Assembly: GCF_008035925.1 (NCBI RefSeq)
Contig: NZ_CP036264.1
Location: 5,516,402-5,580,401 of the forward strand
DNA length: 64,000 nucleotides
Source of the DNA: Stieleria maiorica
GTDB lineage: Bacteria > Planctomycetota > Planctomycetia > Pirellulales > Pirellulaceae
Direction of reading: 5' to 3'
Part shown: in pieces, positions 45,201-53,611 of the stretch
Position numbering within the stretch: position 1 is the first letter of the stretch
How the letters are laid out: each line of letters begins with the position of its first letter
The notes under the pieces: generated by a model
Told to the model about the DNA's origin: nothing
Database searches by the model: none
What the model saw: only the letters and a program-made list of their open reading frames with translations
Translations under genes and position numbers: made by a program

Positions 45201-45486
45201 CCATCAAAACGGTGCAAGAACCCTCCATCGCCACCGTCGTGACCTTCTTGATACCTTCGATCGAGCGGACCGCTTCCTCGACCTTCTGACCGATCCCCTG
45301 TTCAGCCTCCTGAGGGGCCGCACCGGGATAGGGCACGGTGACCGTGATCCGGTCGAGATCGAATTCGGGGAATGATTCCCGGTGCATCGCCCTCAGACAG
45401 AACCAACCGACGATCATGATCGCAACCATGCACAGGTTCAGTGCGGCGCGATTGTGGATCGATGTGTTGACGATCGCCTTCATCAT
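42226..45486 (-). CDS. RND efflux permease
   Basis: Inner-membrane proton-driven exporter of 1086 residues, AcrB/CzcA-like superfamily. The N-terminal TM helix (MVAIMIVGWFCLRAM) is followed by FPEFDLDRITVTVPYPGAAPQE, close to the usual 'FPEI' porter start. TM4 carries MALGIVVDDAIVVGENV, with the paired Asp of the proton relay. The second half repeats the pattern with TGIVVNDSIVLIDFIN. Sequence alone does not tell drug from metal export; the Asp-Asp relay and the mixed features favour the broad HAE-type group. Its ATG overlaps the adaptor stop (ATGA), so both are cotranscribed. No outer-membrane TolC gene is adjacent. Confidence 0.93.
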   Translation of the reverse strand: MMKAIVNTSIHNRAALNLCMVAIMIVGWFCLRAMHRESFPEFDLDRITVTVPYPGAAPQEAEQGIGQKVEEAVRSIEGIKKVTTVAMEGSCTVLMELIPGARSPDRVLDEVRSGVDRIPSFPLEAEDPVVTLVTNRRPSIRVGVLAPETAPRNADDTLSSQAQLDLREVAERIRDDLLAIDSVSQVDFLAARDYQIDIEIPEETLRAHGLTLRQAAEIIRRENRELPAGSIRSQSQEVLLRGNNRRTNGDELAELPLVTEPSGAVLTVADLGTVRDEFTDATAINVINGKPALALSVERSTSEDLFVMIDAVKDYVANAELPPGYQLMTWSDESVEVRGRLDLLLNNGAQGLVIVFTLLLLFLDPKLAFWVALGIPFSILAAGIFLYLTGQTLNLISMFAFVMALGIVVDDAIVVGENVFAHRQMGKPHLRAAIDGTVEVIPSVTTAVLTTVVAFAPLLFVSGTMGKFTAVMPAAIIAILMVSLFECITILPCHLAHEDSIVFRFFNVVLYVFRPLLLVAQKLNRGATWLLDRYIDRVYGPTLRWSLGNRSIAVALCFAALILTGGLYRSGIIQFNFFPRVDGNTLSATVVFPDGTPESVTVAATKQVEDAFWRIADRYDKRGQPIAKTSYRVVGAAVSGGGPGGSPMPSGGGGHKGSVEVELVNAESRGVHSRAIVAQWREEVGTIVGTEELTLGTRSFGPGGTPIEFKLLGPARSVDKLETAVEECKERLAKYPGVYDIKDDSVPGKWEYRFRIKPEAFAMGVRTADLAETVRAAYYGEEVMRVQRGRHEVKIMVTYPRDDRRLLANFDEVRVRLSDGIERPITELAEIDVVRAYSEINRIDQARSITVSSNLDEETGNAEEIVADLQAEFLPGLLAKYPELRVRWEGQQERRAESMGSLFSGFGVALFAMYILLAIEFKSSVQPLLVMLIIPFGALGAVVGHLMMGLPLTLFSFYGIIALTGIVVNDSIVLIDFINSRVRGGMPIGQALTESGARRFRPVLLTTITTIGGLVPILLESSIQAQILIPMATSIAFGELFATVVVLYLVPVTYSLYWSAGGRLVAESEDEIGEYQSDEPAVPVPA

Positions 45487-47018
45487 TGCGGCCGCCCTCC
45501 TTGGCCGGAGTCGCCGCGGCGTTCGCCGTCGGCGCCGGGTGTGCCGCCTGGCGGTCCCGATCGTTTTTTAGACGACGGGTCCGCCGACGCGCTGACCGCC
45601 ATCCCTTCGACCGGTGTCGCCAGGGGTGATGTCACGATCAGGTCTCCGGCGCGCAAACCGCCCGACCGCTGATAGGCGACGACATAGTCGGCGGTCGAAT
45701 TGGCGACCGCAATCGTTTTTTTGTGCAGCTTGCCCGACTGAACCGTCCAAACCGTGTTGCCCGGCTGGATCGCTTCGTGTGGCAATCGGACCAGCGGGAT
45801 CGGTGGAGTCGCGTGAATCCGCACCTTCACAAACATCCCCGTCATCAACGTGGGCGGTTGCTGAGTGGTGCCGCGGCCGGTGATTTCCGCACCAAGACTC
45901 GCTTGTTGTTCACCCGAACCGTTCCCAGAGTTGTCCTGCGTCGCGACCAACGCATCGCCACGCCCCATCGATTCCAATTCGGCCAGCTGCGTCACCGCGG
46001 TCGGATCATCGACGTGCACCCGGCAAGGCACCATGCGGGTTTGAGCGTCCACGCCGGCGCCGTCGTAGCGATCCGCGACCGCCCGCCAGGCAAACTGTTC
46101 ATCACCCAGCGAGTAGATCACGGTGGCCGGTGTTTCGGGGAAATCGTAGCCGCGTTGGTAGTCATCGTCGCTCCCCGCAGGCGAACCGCTTTGCCAAAGC
46201 CAATGCATTTGCTGCATGTACAACTTGCAGCTGACGTCCAGCCGCGACGTGTCTTGCAGCACCACGATTGAACCGCCGGCTTGCACGTACCCGTCTTGCT
46301 CGACGCTTTCGCTGACGACCACCCCGTCGATCGGCGACTTGATGTCGGTTCGCGCCAAATTCAGTTCGGCCTTGTCCAGATTCGCCTGCACCAGCGCCTT
46401 GGCACTTTCCATTCTCAGCCGACGCTGCGTCAGCAGGTTTCGTTGATCGATCTGGGATTGCAGGGTGTTACGGGTTGCCAGCTCGGCCTTCCGCGCGCTA
46501 TCGACTTCGGAATCGGACGCGGCGCTACGCAGCATCAGATCTTCGTTGCGTTTCAACTGTCGCACGTCGATGGCGAGTTGCTGACGGGACGATTCGATCT
46601 GGTTGTCCGCCGCGGTGATTTCGGCATCCAGTTCGCGAATCATCGCCTCGGCCTGTGCCAGTTCCTCGGCCAGTCGACGCACTTCCAATTGATAGTCGTC
46701 CGGTTCGATCCGCAACAACAAATCGCCTTTTTTGACCGTCCGCCCGCTGCGACAGGCATCGGATTTGTACTGGACCTTTCCCGAAATCTGGGCGGTGAGA
46801 TCGATCTCGCGGTAGGGAACGACCACACCGTCGACGTCAAAGGCGATGCCGTCGGTGTGCGCGAGCGCCGGCTTGGCCACCACCAGCGGGGGCGGAGCGG
46901 GCTTTGGCGGCTGGACCGGGACTTCCGGCGTTCCCATCAAAAAGAAGCCGCCCACACCGGCGGCCAAAATGCCGATCGACACAAACGCTCGTCCCAGAGC
47001 CGGAATCCAATTTTTCAT
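45483..47018 (-). CDS. RND efflux adaptor (membrane fusion protein)
   Basis: A 511-residue periplasmic adaptor for the RND permease that follows. The start is the ATG at 47018, giving a TM anchor (ALGRAFVSIGILAAGVGGFFLM) and a Pro-rich linker. The lipoyl-like halves (VVVPYREIDLTAQISGKV, GDLLLRIEPDDYQLE and LARTDIKSPIDGVVVSESVEQDG) enclose a long coiled hairpin (about 105-215). Barrel and membrane-proximal domains follow, with PTLMTGMFVKVRI and VRLPHEAIQPGNTVW. The final 40 residues are Gly/Arg/Pro-rich. Insertions around DDYQRGYDFPETPATVIY make it longer than typical MacA/AcrA. Confidence 0.92.
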   Translation of the reverse strand: MKNWIPALGRAFVSIGILAAGVGGFFLMGTPEVPVQPPKPAPPPLVVAKPALAHTDGIAFDVDGVVVPYREIDLTAQISGKVQYKSDACRSGRTVKKGDLLLRIEPDDYQLEVRRLAEELAQAEAMIRELDAEITAADNQIESSRQQLAIDVRQLKRNEDLMLRSAASDSEVDSARKAELATRNTLQSQIDQRNLLTQRRLRMESAKALVQANLDKAELNLARTDIKSPIDGVVVSESVEQDGYVQAGGSIVVLQDTSRLDVSCKLYMQQMHWLWQSGSPAGSDDDYQRGYDFPETPATVIYSLGDEQFAWRAVADRYDGAGVDAQTRMVPCRVHVDDPTAVTQLAELESMGRGDALVATQDNSGNGSGEQQASLGAEITGRGTTQQPPTLMTGMFVKVRIHATPPIPLVRLPHEAIQPGNTVWTVQSGKLHKKTIAVANSTADYVVAYQRSGGLRAGDLIVTSPLATPVEGMAVSASADPSSKKRSGPPGGTPGADGERRGDSGQGGRPQ

Positions 47019-47569
47019 CAACGACACCCGTAGGTTAAGCGAGCTGTAAACGCGGTGGTGCAATCCTGCTCTCTTTCAACACGCCATCATAGCTGAAGTC
47101 TCGCATGTCCACCGTTCCGACCGCACCAGCCCTCCGCCCCATCGTTCTGCCCCGTCCACATGCAACGCTCCCCGACATGCGCCGCTCGCTTACCGGTCTG
47201 TTGATTTAATCCGATTACACGTGGGATCAGCCGTTTCGCGCGAGCGTACGGGCTCCCAATACCAAGAAAACGCAGTGGCGCCCGTTGGCTCGCGCCAAAC
47301 GGCTGATTAAATCGACAGGCCGTCACGCTTCCCGCTGGCATTTGGCCCAATTGTTTCGCCCCCCATCTCCATCATTCTGCCCCGAATCATTCTGCCTCCC
47401 CGTGTTCAAATCTCCCCGACACGTGCCGCTCGCTAACGCTTCCCGCCGGCATTTCGGCCCCATCGTTTTTCCTCCACACGCCCCTTTACCCAGGCGATCT
47501 ACTACAATCAGTCTCCCCTCGAATCGACGCCTCTCTTCCAACTCCCTCCCCATTGGACCGCTTTGCTTC
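47019..47569. other. Repeat-filled divergent gap
   Basis: The 551 bases separating the adaptor gene from the cytochrome gene have no supported gene. They hold a composite palindrome (47195-47321) and several GCAGAATGATG/CATCGTTTTGCC units (47137-47150, 47352-47402, 47459-47475). A frame open from 47285 is only the in-frame extension of the cytochrome gene through these repeats. Confidence 0.5.
47195..47321. repeat. Composite palindrome containing family B repeat
   Basis: The outer arms GGTCTGTTGATTTAATC (47195-47211) and GATTAAATCGACAGGCC (47305-47321) pair with two mismatches. Just inside, CAGCCGTTTCGCGCGAGCG (from 47228) faces CGCGCCAAACGGCTG (to 47305), a degenerate form of the family B unit. 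About 50 bases of unrelated DNA form the centre. Confidence 0.6.
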
Positions 47570-48784
47570 ATGCCTTCCCCAGATCTCCTCATGCGCAGCA
47601 AATGGTTCGCGATACTCGGCATGCTTCTATGGATCGCCCGTCCGACCGCGGCGCTGGCCCTGGACGAAGCCGCCACACTTGCCCTGTTGGTACGAACGAT
47701 TCAGCAGTCCGAAAGCGACGGCGTTCGATCGTCGTTGATGAAGGGCATGTTGCGAGGGCTGGAGGGTCGACGCGACGTCCAGCCGCCGGACGAGTGGAAT
47801 TCGCTGGCGACCGAACTGGCCCGTAGCGATGATCCCTCGATCCGTGACGCCGCCAACCGTTTGTCCCAGATCTTTGGCGACACCGCCGCGACCGAGCGTG
47901 CCCTGGCGACACTCCGTGATCCACTCGCGCCCGACAGCCAGCGTCAAGCCGCGCTCGCTTCACTGGTCTCGCAGCGCGATACAGGTCTGGCGGAGGAGTT
48001 GGAATCACTTTTAGACGTCGACGCCCTACGTCTGGACGCCATTCGCGCCTACGCGGTGATCGCCACCCAGGACGCCCCGAGAATCCTGCTCTCCCGCTAC
48101 GCCACCAGCCCGCGGGAAGCCCAATCGGCGACGATCGAAACATTGGCCACGCGAAAAGCCTATGCAAAAGAACTCGTGCGGGCGATCAAGGACCAAACGG
48201 TACCGCGCGAGCACATCCCCTCCTACATCGCCCGAACGCTACGTGAGCTGCTGGGACAGGAATTCACGGCGGTCTATGGCGAGATCCCCGAGCTGGAAAA
48301 GAACGTCAGCGAGCGGATCGCCAAGTTCAAACGCTTGATCACCGACGAAGCGCTCGCAACGGCTGACGCTCGTCGCGGCCGAGTGGTTTTTCAAAAGACC
48401 TGCGGCGCGTGCCATCTGATGTACGGAGCCGGCGGCAAGGTCGGACCCGATTTAACCGGATCCAACCGCGCCAACCTGGACTACTTTCTGCTCAACAGCG
48501 TCGACCCCAGTGGCGACGTTCCCGAAGGCTATCGGACGCAGTTGGTCCAAACCGTCGATGGCAGGGTGCTGACCGGTGTGCTGGCCGAAGAAGACAGCCG
48601 GCGGATCGTGCTGAAGACCGTCGACCAACCGAGACTGGTGATCGCCAAAGACGAGATCGAAGCGCGGAAGGTCTCCGAGAAATCGATGATGCCCGAGGGG
48701 CAACTGGAACAACTCCCCCGTGAGGACCTGTTCGACCTGGTGAAATACATGCAAACCAAATCGCAAGTGGAGGCGGCGGAATGA
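47570..48784 (+). CDS. Exported c-type cytochrome, PVC heme-binding type
   Basis: A 404-residue exported protein. The ATG at 47570 is used; the ATG at 47591 starts the signal peptide proper (MRSKWFAILGMLLWIARPTAALA). Residues about 35-250 are helical HEAT-like repeats. The C-terminal 130 residues are the putative heme-binding domain of the Pirellula/Verrucomicrobium type: RRGRVVFQKTCGACHLMYG, with CxxCH at 278-282 and GPDLTGSNR, then LDYFLLNSVDPS and a terminal region near MMPEGQLEQL. Such cytochromes accept electrons from periplasmic dehydrogenases. The stop overlaps the dehydrogenase start (ATGA), so the two are a functional pair. Confidence 0.88.
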   Translation: MPSPDLLMRSKWFAILGMLLWIARPTAALALDEAATLALLVRTIQQSESDGVRSSLMKGMLRGLEGRRDVQPPDEWNSLATELARSDDPSIRDAANRLSQIFGDTAATERALATLRDPLAPDSQRQAALASLVSQRDTGLAEELESLLDVDALRLDAIRAYAVIATQDAPRILLSRYATSPREAQSATIETLATRKAYAKELVRAIKDQTVPREHIPSYIARTLRELLGQEFTAVYGEIPELEKNVSERIAKFKRLITDEALATADARRGRVVFQKTCGACHLMYGAGGKVGPDLTGSNRANLDYFLLNSVDPSGDVPEGYRTQLVQTVDGRVLTGVLAEEDSRRIVLKTVDQPRLVIAKDEIEARKVSEKSMMPEGQLEQLPREDLFDLVKYMQTKSQVEAAE

Positions 48785-51243
48785 AGATCGCAATGGAAGA
48801 TGTCAATCAACACTTCAACGCCCATCAGCCGTCTGGCGCTAGCTTACGGGCCCGCCACCCACACCACGCTGAACGCCCGGACGCTGGCACGAACCAGCTG
48901 ATGTCGGTCGAGGATCAGCCGTCTGGCGCCAGCCTACGGGCCCACAGCCCATTATCTCTGGTGTGCCTGGGGCTCGCACTCGCTTTCGGTTTCCCGGCGG
49001 TCGCGACGGCACAACAACGGTTGCCCAAACAACAACACCGCACCAGCGACGCACCGTTTCTGACGCCCGCTGAAGCCGTCAAGACGATGTCGATCCCGGA
49101 CGGCTTTGAGGTTTCGGTCTTCGCCGCCGAGCCGGACCTGGCCGAACCGATCGCGTTCTGCTTCGACGACCGCGGCCGAATGTGGGTGGTCGAAAACTTG
49201 AACTACCGCACCCGTCGCGAACACACCGATGACAAGGTCAGCCGGATTCAAATTCTGGAGGACACCGACAGCGACGGCGTGTTCGACAAAAAGACGACCT
49301 TTGCCGACGATTTGACCTTCACCTCGGGGATCGCCGTCGGCTTCGGAGGCGTCTATGTCGGATCGCCGCCGAACTTCAGTTTCATCCCCGATGCGGATGG
49401 TGACGACCGCCCCGACGGTCCGCCGCAAGTGCTTCTGGACGGCTGGGGAATCAACGATCGTCACGAAACGCTGAACAGTTTCATCTGGGGCCCCGACGGA
49501 TGGCTGTATGGATGCCACGGGGTGTTCACGCAATCACGAGTCGGCAAACCCGGCGAAGACGACGCGCGGCGACAGTTCATTGACGGCGGGATCTGGCGGT
49601 TCCATCCGGTGACGAAGAAGTACGAGGTGTTCGCGAGGGGACTTTCGAACCCGTGGGGTTTTGATTTTGACAATCACGGCCAAGGCTTCGCCACCTGCTG
49701 CGTCATCCCGCACCTGTTTCACGTCGTCCAAGGCGGTGTGTACACCAAGCAAAGCCGCCCGCATATCAATCCGCACATCTACGACGACATCACAACGATC
49801 CGCGACCACACGCACTTGTCCGCCCACGGCGGCGCGCGGTTCTATCTGGCCGACGCGTTTCCGCAGCAGTATCACGACCGGTTGTTCATGTGCAACATCC
49901 ACGAGCACTGTGTGCTGACCGACGTGATGGTTCCCAACGGTTCCAGCTTCATCGGCAAACACGGGGACGACTTCCTGCCGACGAACGATTTGGCCTGGGT
50001 CGGGTTCAGCGTGGAAATCGGCCCTGAAGGCGGTGTCTATCTCCTGGATTGGCACGACACCGACATCTGCGGCAACGCGATCAATTTTCCCCAAAGCGGT
50101 CGGATCTATCGGATCATGCCCGAAGGCAGCCAGCCGATCGCGCGGCCCAACCTGCGTTCGCTGTCCGACAGCGAATTGATCGCGATGCAGTGGCACACCA
50201 ATGACTGGTACGTCCGCCAGGCGCGTGTGCTGTTGCACGCACGCGCAGCTGACCGAACACTCGATCCATCCGCGACCAAGACTCAGCTGAAGCAGATGTT
50301 TCGCACCGCCGGCTCATCCCCGAGACGATTGCGCGCCTTATGGGCAGCCCACGTCACAGGGGTGATCACATCGCAGGAACTGACGGACTTACTGGACCAT
50401 GACGACCACTACGTACGAGCCTGGGCGATCCAGTTGTTGAGCGAGAAGACGACGGTGGACGCCTTCTTTTTGGCCGATATCGAATCGTCAGAATCCGGAT
50501 TAACCCCGACGGTCCTGAACAAGTTTTCCGCGATGGCCAAACACGACGACTCGCCCGTCGTCCGGTTGTACTTGGCCTCGGCGGTCCAGCGACTTCCCTT
50601 TGCCGATCGCTGGCCGATTTTGGAGCAGTTGGCGATGCACGCCGACGATGTCCATGACAACAACTTGGCCCGGATGTACTGGTTCGCTTTGGAACCGATG
50701 GTGCCGGAATTCCCCGAGCGATCGCTGGCTTTGGCCGTCAAAGGCAAACTGTCGAACCTGCAAGAATTCGTGGCCCGACGGTTGGCGACGGGAGACATTG
50801 CCGAAGATTCCGATCCCAACTGGCGGCGTGTGGTGGCGCAGGTCGCGCCCGGGTTTGGCGTCCGTGACGTCGGCGAGGGAGGCATCGTGCACCACAAGGT
50901 GTTCCGAAACCGATCGGCCGTGCAGACGCATCCCAAGGACCGCCACCAGCCGTGCCGAATGTTCCGTGATGTCAAGGTCCCCGCCGGCAAGGCGACCGAA
51001 TTGCAGCTGCGTGTCAGCCATCACCCCCACGGTGACTGGCAATTGCGAGTGCTGGTCGGAAAAGACGTCCTCGCCGATCAAACGGTCAGCTCCAGCACCG
51101 TTGCAAACGATGAATGGTTGGACGTCACTGTCGACCTGTCAAAGTACGCCGGCCAGCAGATTCGCTTGACGCTAGAAAACCGAGCCAACGATTGGCACAA
51201 CGAATGGGCCTATTGGAACGAAGTCAAGTTGGTCGTCCACTAG
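48781..51243 (+). CDS. Exported Pirellula-type membrane-bound dehydrogenase-like protein
   Basis: An 820-residue exported protein. The core (about residues 100-440) is a six-bladed propeller of the PQQ-glucose-dehydrogenase-like kind seen in PVC bacteria: PDGFEVSVFAAEPDLAEPIA, DDRGRMWVVENLNY, WGPDGWLYGCHGVF, GLSNPWGFDFDNHGQGF, HLSAHGGARFY and YLLDWHDTDICG. HEAT-like helices (about 450-680) and a beta domain follow. No CxxCH is present; the heme is on the upstream cytochrome. The 5' end is odd. Two copies of a repeat unit encode QPSGASLRA (residues 16-24 and 46-54). The true signal peptide may begin at the ATG at 48901. The substrate is unknown. Confidence 0.87.
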   Translation: MKIAMEDVNQHFNAHQPSGASLRARHPHHAERPDAGTNQLMSVEDQPSGASLRAHSPLSLVCLGLALAFGFPAVATAQQRLPKQQHRTSDAPFLTPAEAVKTMSIPDGFEVSVFAAEPDLAEPIAFCFDDRGRMWVVENLNYRTRREHTDDKVSRIQILEDTDSDGVFDKKTTFADDLTFTSGIAVGFGGVYVGSPPNFSFIPDADGDDRPDGPPQVLLDGWGINDRHETLNSFIWGPDGWLYGCHGVFTQSRVGKPGEDDARRQFIDGGIWRFHPVTKKYEVFARGLSNPWGFDFDNHGQGFATCCVIPHLFHVVQGGVYTKQSRPHINPHIYDDITTIRDHTHLSAHGGARFYLADAFPQQYHDRLFMCNIHEHCVLTDVMVPNGSSFIGKHGDDFLPTNDLAWVGFSVEIGPEGGVYLLDWHDTDICGNAINFPQSGRIYRIMPEGSQPIARPNLRSLSDSELIAMQWHTNDWYVRQARVLLHARAADRTLDPSATKTQLKQMFRTAGSSPRRLRALWAAHVTGVITSQELTDLLDHDDHYVRAWAIQLLSEKTTVDAFFLADIESSESGLTPTVLNKFSAMAKHDDSPVVRLYLASAVQRLPFADRWPILEQLAMHADDVHDNNLARMYWFALEPMVPEFPERSLALAVKGKLSNLQEFVARRLATGDIAEDSDPNWRRVVAQVAPGFGVRDVGEGGIVHHKVFRNRSAVQTHPKDRHQPCRMFRDVKVPAGKATELQLRVSHHPHGDWQLRVLVGKDVLADQTVSSSTVANDEWLDVTVDLSKYAGQQIRLTLENRANDWHNEWAYWNEVKLVVH
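48826..48943. repeat. Two REP family B units inside coding sequence
   Basis: CAGCCGTCTGGCGCTAGCTT plus ACGGGCCC at 48826-48853 and CAGCCGTCTGGCGCCAGCCT plus ACGGGCCC at 48916-48943, 90 bases apart. The 90-base spacing keeps both in the same frame, and they are translated as QPSGASLRA. Intergenic relatives occur at 6380-6408 and in the palindrome at 47228-47305. Confidence 0.75.
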
Positions 51244-51455
51244 CAGATCGATCTGCTCGACGTAGCTACCGTCGCCAGACGGTGGGCGATCACGCAATGG
51301 GACCAATAGGACACATACGACGTATAGGTCCCATGCGTCCTATCGGTCCCATTCCCCACCAGTACTCCCTGACCCGACGGTCACAACCGCAGTTCCCCCA
51401 TCATTCTGCCTCCCCATCGTTTTGCCCCCATCGTCTTGCCCCCATCATCACGCCC
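51244..51455. repeat. Gap with REP family A and CATCGTTTTGCC units
   Basis: A family A unit (CGTAGCTACCGTCGCCAGAC plus GGTGGG) is at 51260-51285. An imperfect inverted word pair (GGGACCAATAGGAC / GTCCTATCGGTCCC) is at about 51299-51350. Four CCCCATCNTTNTGC-type units start at 51395, and the last reach the stop of the SPFH gene. Confidence 0.6.
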
Positions 51456-52343
51456 CTACGACTCCCGCCCGGCTCCTTCGCCGACCTGGATCAGCACGTT
51501 GCTCGAATCGGGCAGCAAGTCGACTTCGGCGTTGGATTCGATCAGCGTGTCGACTTCCATCACCGACAACACGGTGTTCAAGATTTCCGGGTCGGCAGCC
51601 GCGATCTCATTGAGTGCCTTGCCGACGATCTTGGGACGCGATGCGGAGGCCTCGGCCATCTTTTGTGAAACGCGGTAGGCCGTTTCACTTTTGATCAAAC
51701 CGACGCGGTTCTCTCCGTCCTGCTTCATCGCACTGGTCACCTGCACCAAGCGTTTGACGACTTTTTCGGTGATGTTGTCGACCATCAACCGATCAGTAAA
51801 CGCGACCTTTCGGATGTAGACCGATCCGAGAGTGTAGCCCCACTTCTCGGACAGCGGCGAGACGGTTTTGCGAACCGTTCGGCTGAGCGAGTGACGGTCT
51901 TCGAGCATCTTTTCCATCTCCAGATTGCTCAGCGTGGAAATCGTCGAACTGGTCACGTTGGCTTGCAGCGAACCGTCCGGGTTGGCGTTGGTGAACAGGT
52001 ACGAAACCGGATCGGTCACCCGCATTTCGTACCAGATCCCCACGCCCATCGGCGTGCCCTCTTCCGAGTTGACCATTTGGCTCCGCAAATAATGCTGCCG
52101 AAGCGAGGTGTCAACAACATACGACTTTCCAAAGAACGGCACCAGCAACGCCCGTGGGCCGAATTTGAACACCGGGATTTGCAGCCCCGGTTGATCCAGC
52201 GTCCCGATCACCTTGCCGAACAGGGTGAAGACATGTGCCTTGCACTCGCCGACGCAGGCGTAGAGTCCAAAAAAGCGTGCGAATCCGAGCAGAATCGGAA
52301 TCAACATCAAACCGAAAATAAATCCACCGCCGAACCATGCCAT
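51456..52343 (-). CDS. SPFH/band-7 membrane protein
   Basis: A 295-residue protein. The N-terminal TM helix (GGFIFGLMLIPILLGFARFF) is followed by a SPFH/PHB domain (TLFGKVIGTLDQPGLQIPVF, KSYVVDTSLRQHYLRSQ, YEMRVTDPVSYLFTNANPDG). A coiled C-terminal half contains LSNLEMEKMLEDRHSL, KWGYTLGSVYIRKVAF and KMAEASASRPKIVGKAL. SPFH proteins form large rings or cages scaffolding membrane microdomains or proteases such as FtsH (HflK/C). It starts 65 bases after the stop of a second SPFH gene, so the two probably form a hetero-oligomer like HflK/HflC. The last codons lie against repeat DNA. Confidence 0.85.
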   Translation of the reverse strand: MAWFGGGFIFGLMLIPILLGFARFFGLYACVGECKAHVFTLFGKVIGTLDQPGLQIPVFKFGPRALLVPFFGKSYVVDTSLRQHYLRSQMVNSEEGTPMGVGIWYEMRVTDPVSYLFTNANPDGSLQANVTSSTISTLSNLEMEKMLEDRHSLSRTVRKTVSPLSEKWGYTLGSVYIRKVAFTDRLMVDNITEKVVKRLVQVTSAMKQDGENRVGLIKSETAYRVSQKMAEASASRPKIVGKALNEIAAADPEILNTVLSVMEVDTLIESNAEVDLLPDSSNVLIQVGEGAGRES

Positions 52344-52408
52344 CGTATCACCTTCTTCGTTTTCGTTGTCTTTGTTCAGTTTTGATTGTCACTCGTTACC
52401 GGCGTGTC

Positions 52409-53431
52409 TCAACCGGCCGCGTCGGTCTTGGTGGTCTGGATCACGCGACGAGCAACGTTATAGAGTGGGATCCGGGCGTTCCGCAGATAGGCCTGCAAGC
52501 ATGACGAACCGCCTTCCTTTTTGATCTCGGTCAGCGTTTGGGCCAGTTCGCGCAGCGGTGCGACCTCTGCCTGGGCGTTGTTGGTCGCGATTTCGACGGC
52601 GCGGGCACTCATCGTGATTTGTTGCTCGCTATCGGCCCGTGCCGTGCTCAGGTCCGCGGCGACTTGGTTGCGGGTGCTATTGATCGCCGACAGGGCTCGG
52701 TCGACTTCGGCGGGTGGGTCGATCTCGGTGATCAAGGCTGCGTCCAGTTCGATGCCGTAGCGACCGGTCGTCGAACGGCACTGCTCTTCCATGTACTGGT
52801 TCAACAGCGGCAAGTTCTTTCGCAAGTCGTTGATCGAAACGCCTTCGCTTAAATCGATGGACGACTCCTCTTGGTCGCCGTCGGCTTCGTCGACTTCCGC
52901 ATCGACCAACAGCGTTTGCCCTTTCGGGTCGACAAAATTGGCGACGCGTTCGCGAAGCACGCTGACAAAGTAGCCCATCACGTGCTCGAGCGGACTGGCA
53001 ACGCCGAACAGATAGGGGTACAGGTTGCTCTCGCTGATCCGATAACGAAGCTGGCCGTTGATCCCGGTCGTCAAGTTGTCTTTGGTGACCGCTTCGATCG
53101 TGTCTTGGGCTTTGGAAGGGTCCCACGACAGGTCGACCGCCTGGGTCGCGACGGAAACCTTGTGGACGTCTTGCCAAGGCATTTTGAAGTACGGTCCGCC
53201 GGGGCCGACGACGCGCACCTGAGGGTATTCATACCGCTGGTGTTCCTCGTCGCTCAATCCGTCAGAATCCGCGTCACCGTCGGCGACCTGCATCCCTTCG
53301 AGTCGCTGCGCTTTTCCGAAACTCGTCACGATCGCCCGCTGGTCGGGGCTGACCGTGTAGAAACCGCCGACAATACAGCGGAAAAAGCTGTAGATGATGA
53401 TGCCCATCATCAGTCCGAGAAAGAATGTCAT
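52409..53431 (-). CDS. SPFH/band-7 membrane protein, HflK-like
   Basis: A 340-residue protein. The N-terminal TM helix (FFLGLMMGIIIYSFFRCIVG) leads to a band-7 domain (GGFYTVSPDQRAIVTSFGKA, GPYFKMPWQDVHKVSVATQ, TKDNLTTGINGQLRYRISE). The coil contains STRNQVAADLSTARADSEQQI and ends in EGGSSCLQAYLRNARIPL. Unusual inserts are DGDADSDGLSDEEHQRY (about residues 51-67), a calcium-loop-like thrombospondin type-3 pattern, and an acidic loop near 178 (VDEADGDQEESSIDLSE). It is upstream of, and presumably cotranscribed with, the second SPFH gene. It probably corresponds to HflK in an HflK/HflC-like complex, but it is not close enough to name. Confidence 0.83.
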   Translation of the reverse strand: MTFFLGLMMGIIIYSFFRCIVGGFYTVSPDQRAIVTSFGKAQRLEGMQVADGDADSDGLSDEEHQRYEYPQVRVVGPGGPYFKMPWQDVHKVSVATQAVDLSWDPSKAQDTIEAVTKDNLTTGINGQLRYRISESNLYPYLFGVASPLEHVMGYFVSVLRERVANFVDPKGQTLLVDAEVDEADGDQEESSIDLSEGVSINDLRKNLPLLNQYMEEQCRSTTGRYGIELDAALITEIDPPAEVDRALSAINSTRNQVAADLSTARADSEQQITMSARAVEIATNNAQAEVAPLRELAQTLTEIKKEGGSSCLQAYLRNARIPLYNVARRVIQTTKTDAAG

Positions 53432-53611
53432 GGCCGTGCTTGGTGTGTTTGGGCGAGTAGTGGGGGACCGAATCTAGAATCCAAGAATACCCCATGGTTA
53501 GGTCCTCGCGGGCGGTTCATCCCCGCATCACCCCAATTGGGCCCCAAACCCGATCATCCAGGGCGAAGCATTTCAATCGATTCGCCAGTTTCTCTTCGCA
53601 TCAACCGGGTA

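Noticed and set aside
47285-47569. N-terminal extension of the cytochrome gene by 95 residues
   Set aside because: The extension runs through palindromes and CATCATTCTGCC repeats, is Pro/Arg/Ser-rich and would bury the signal peptide.
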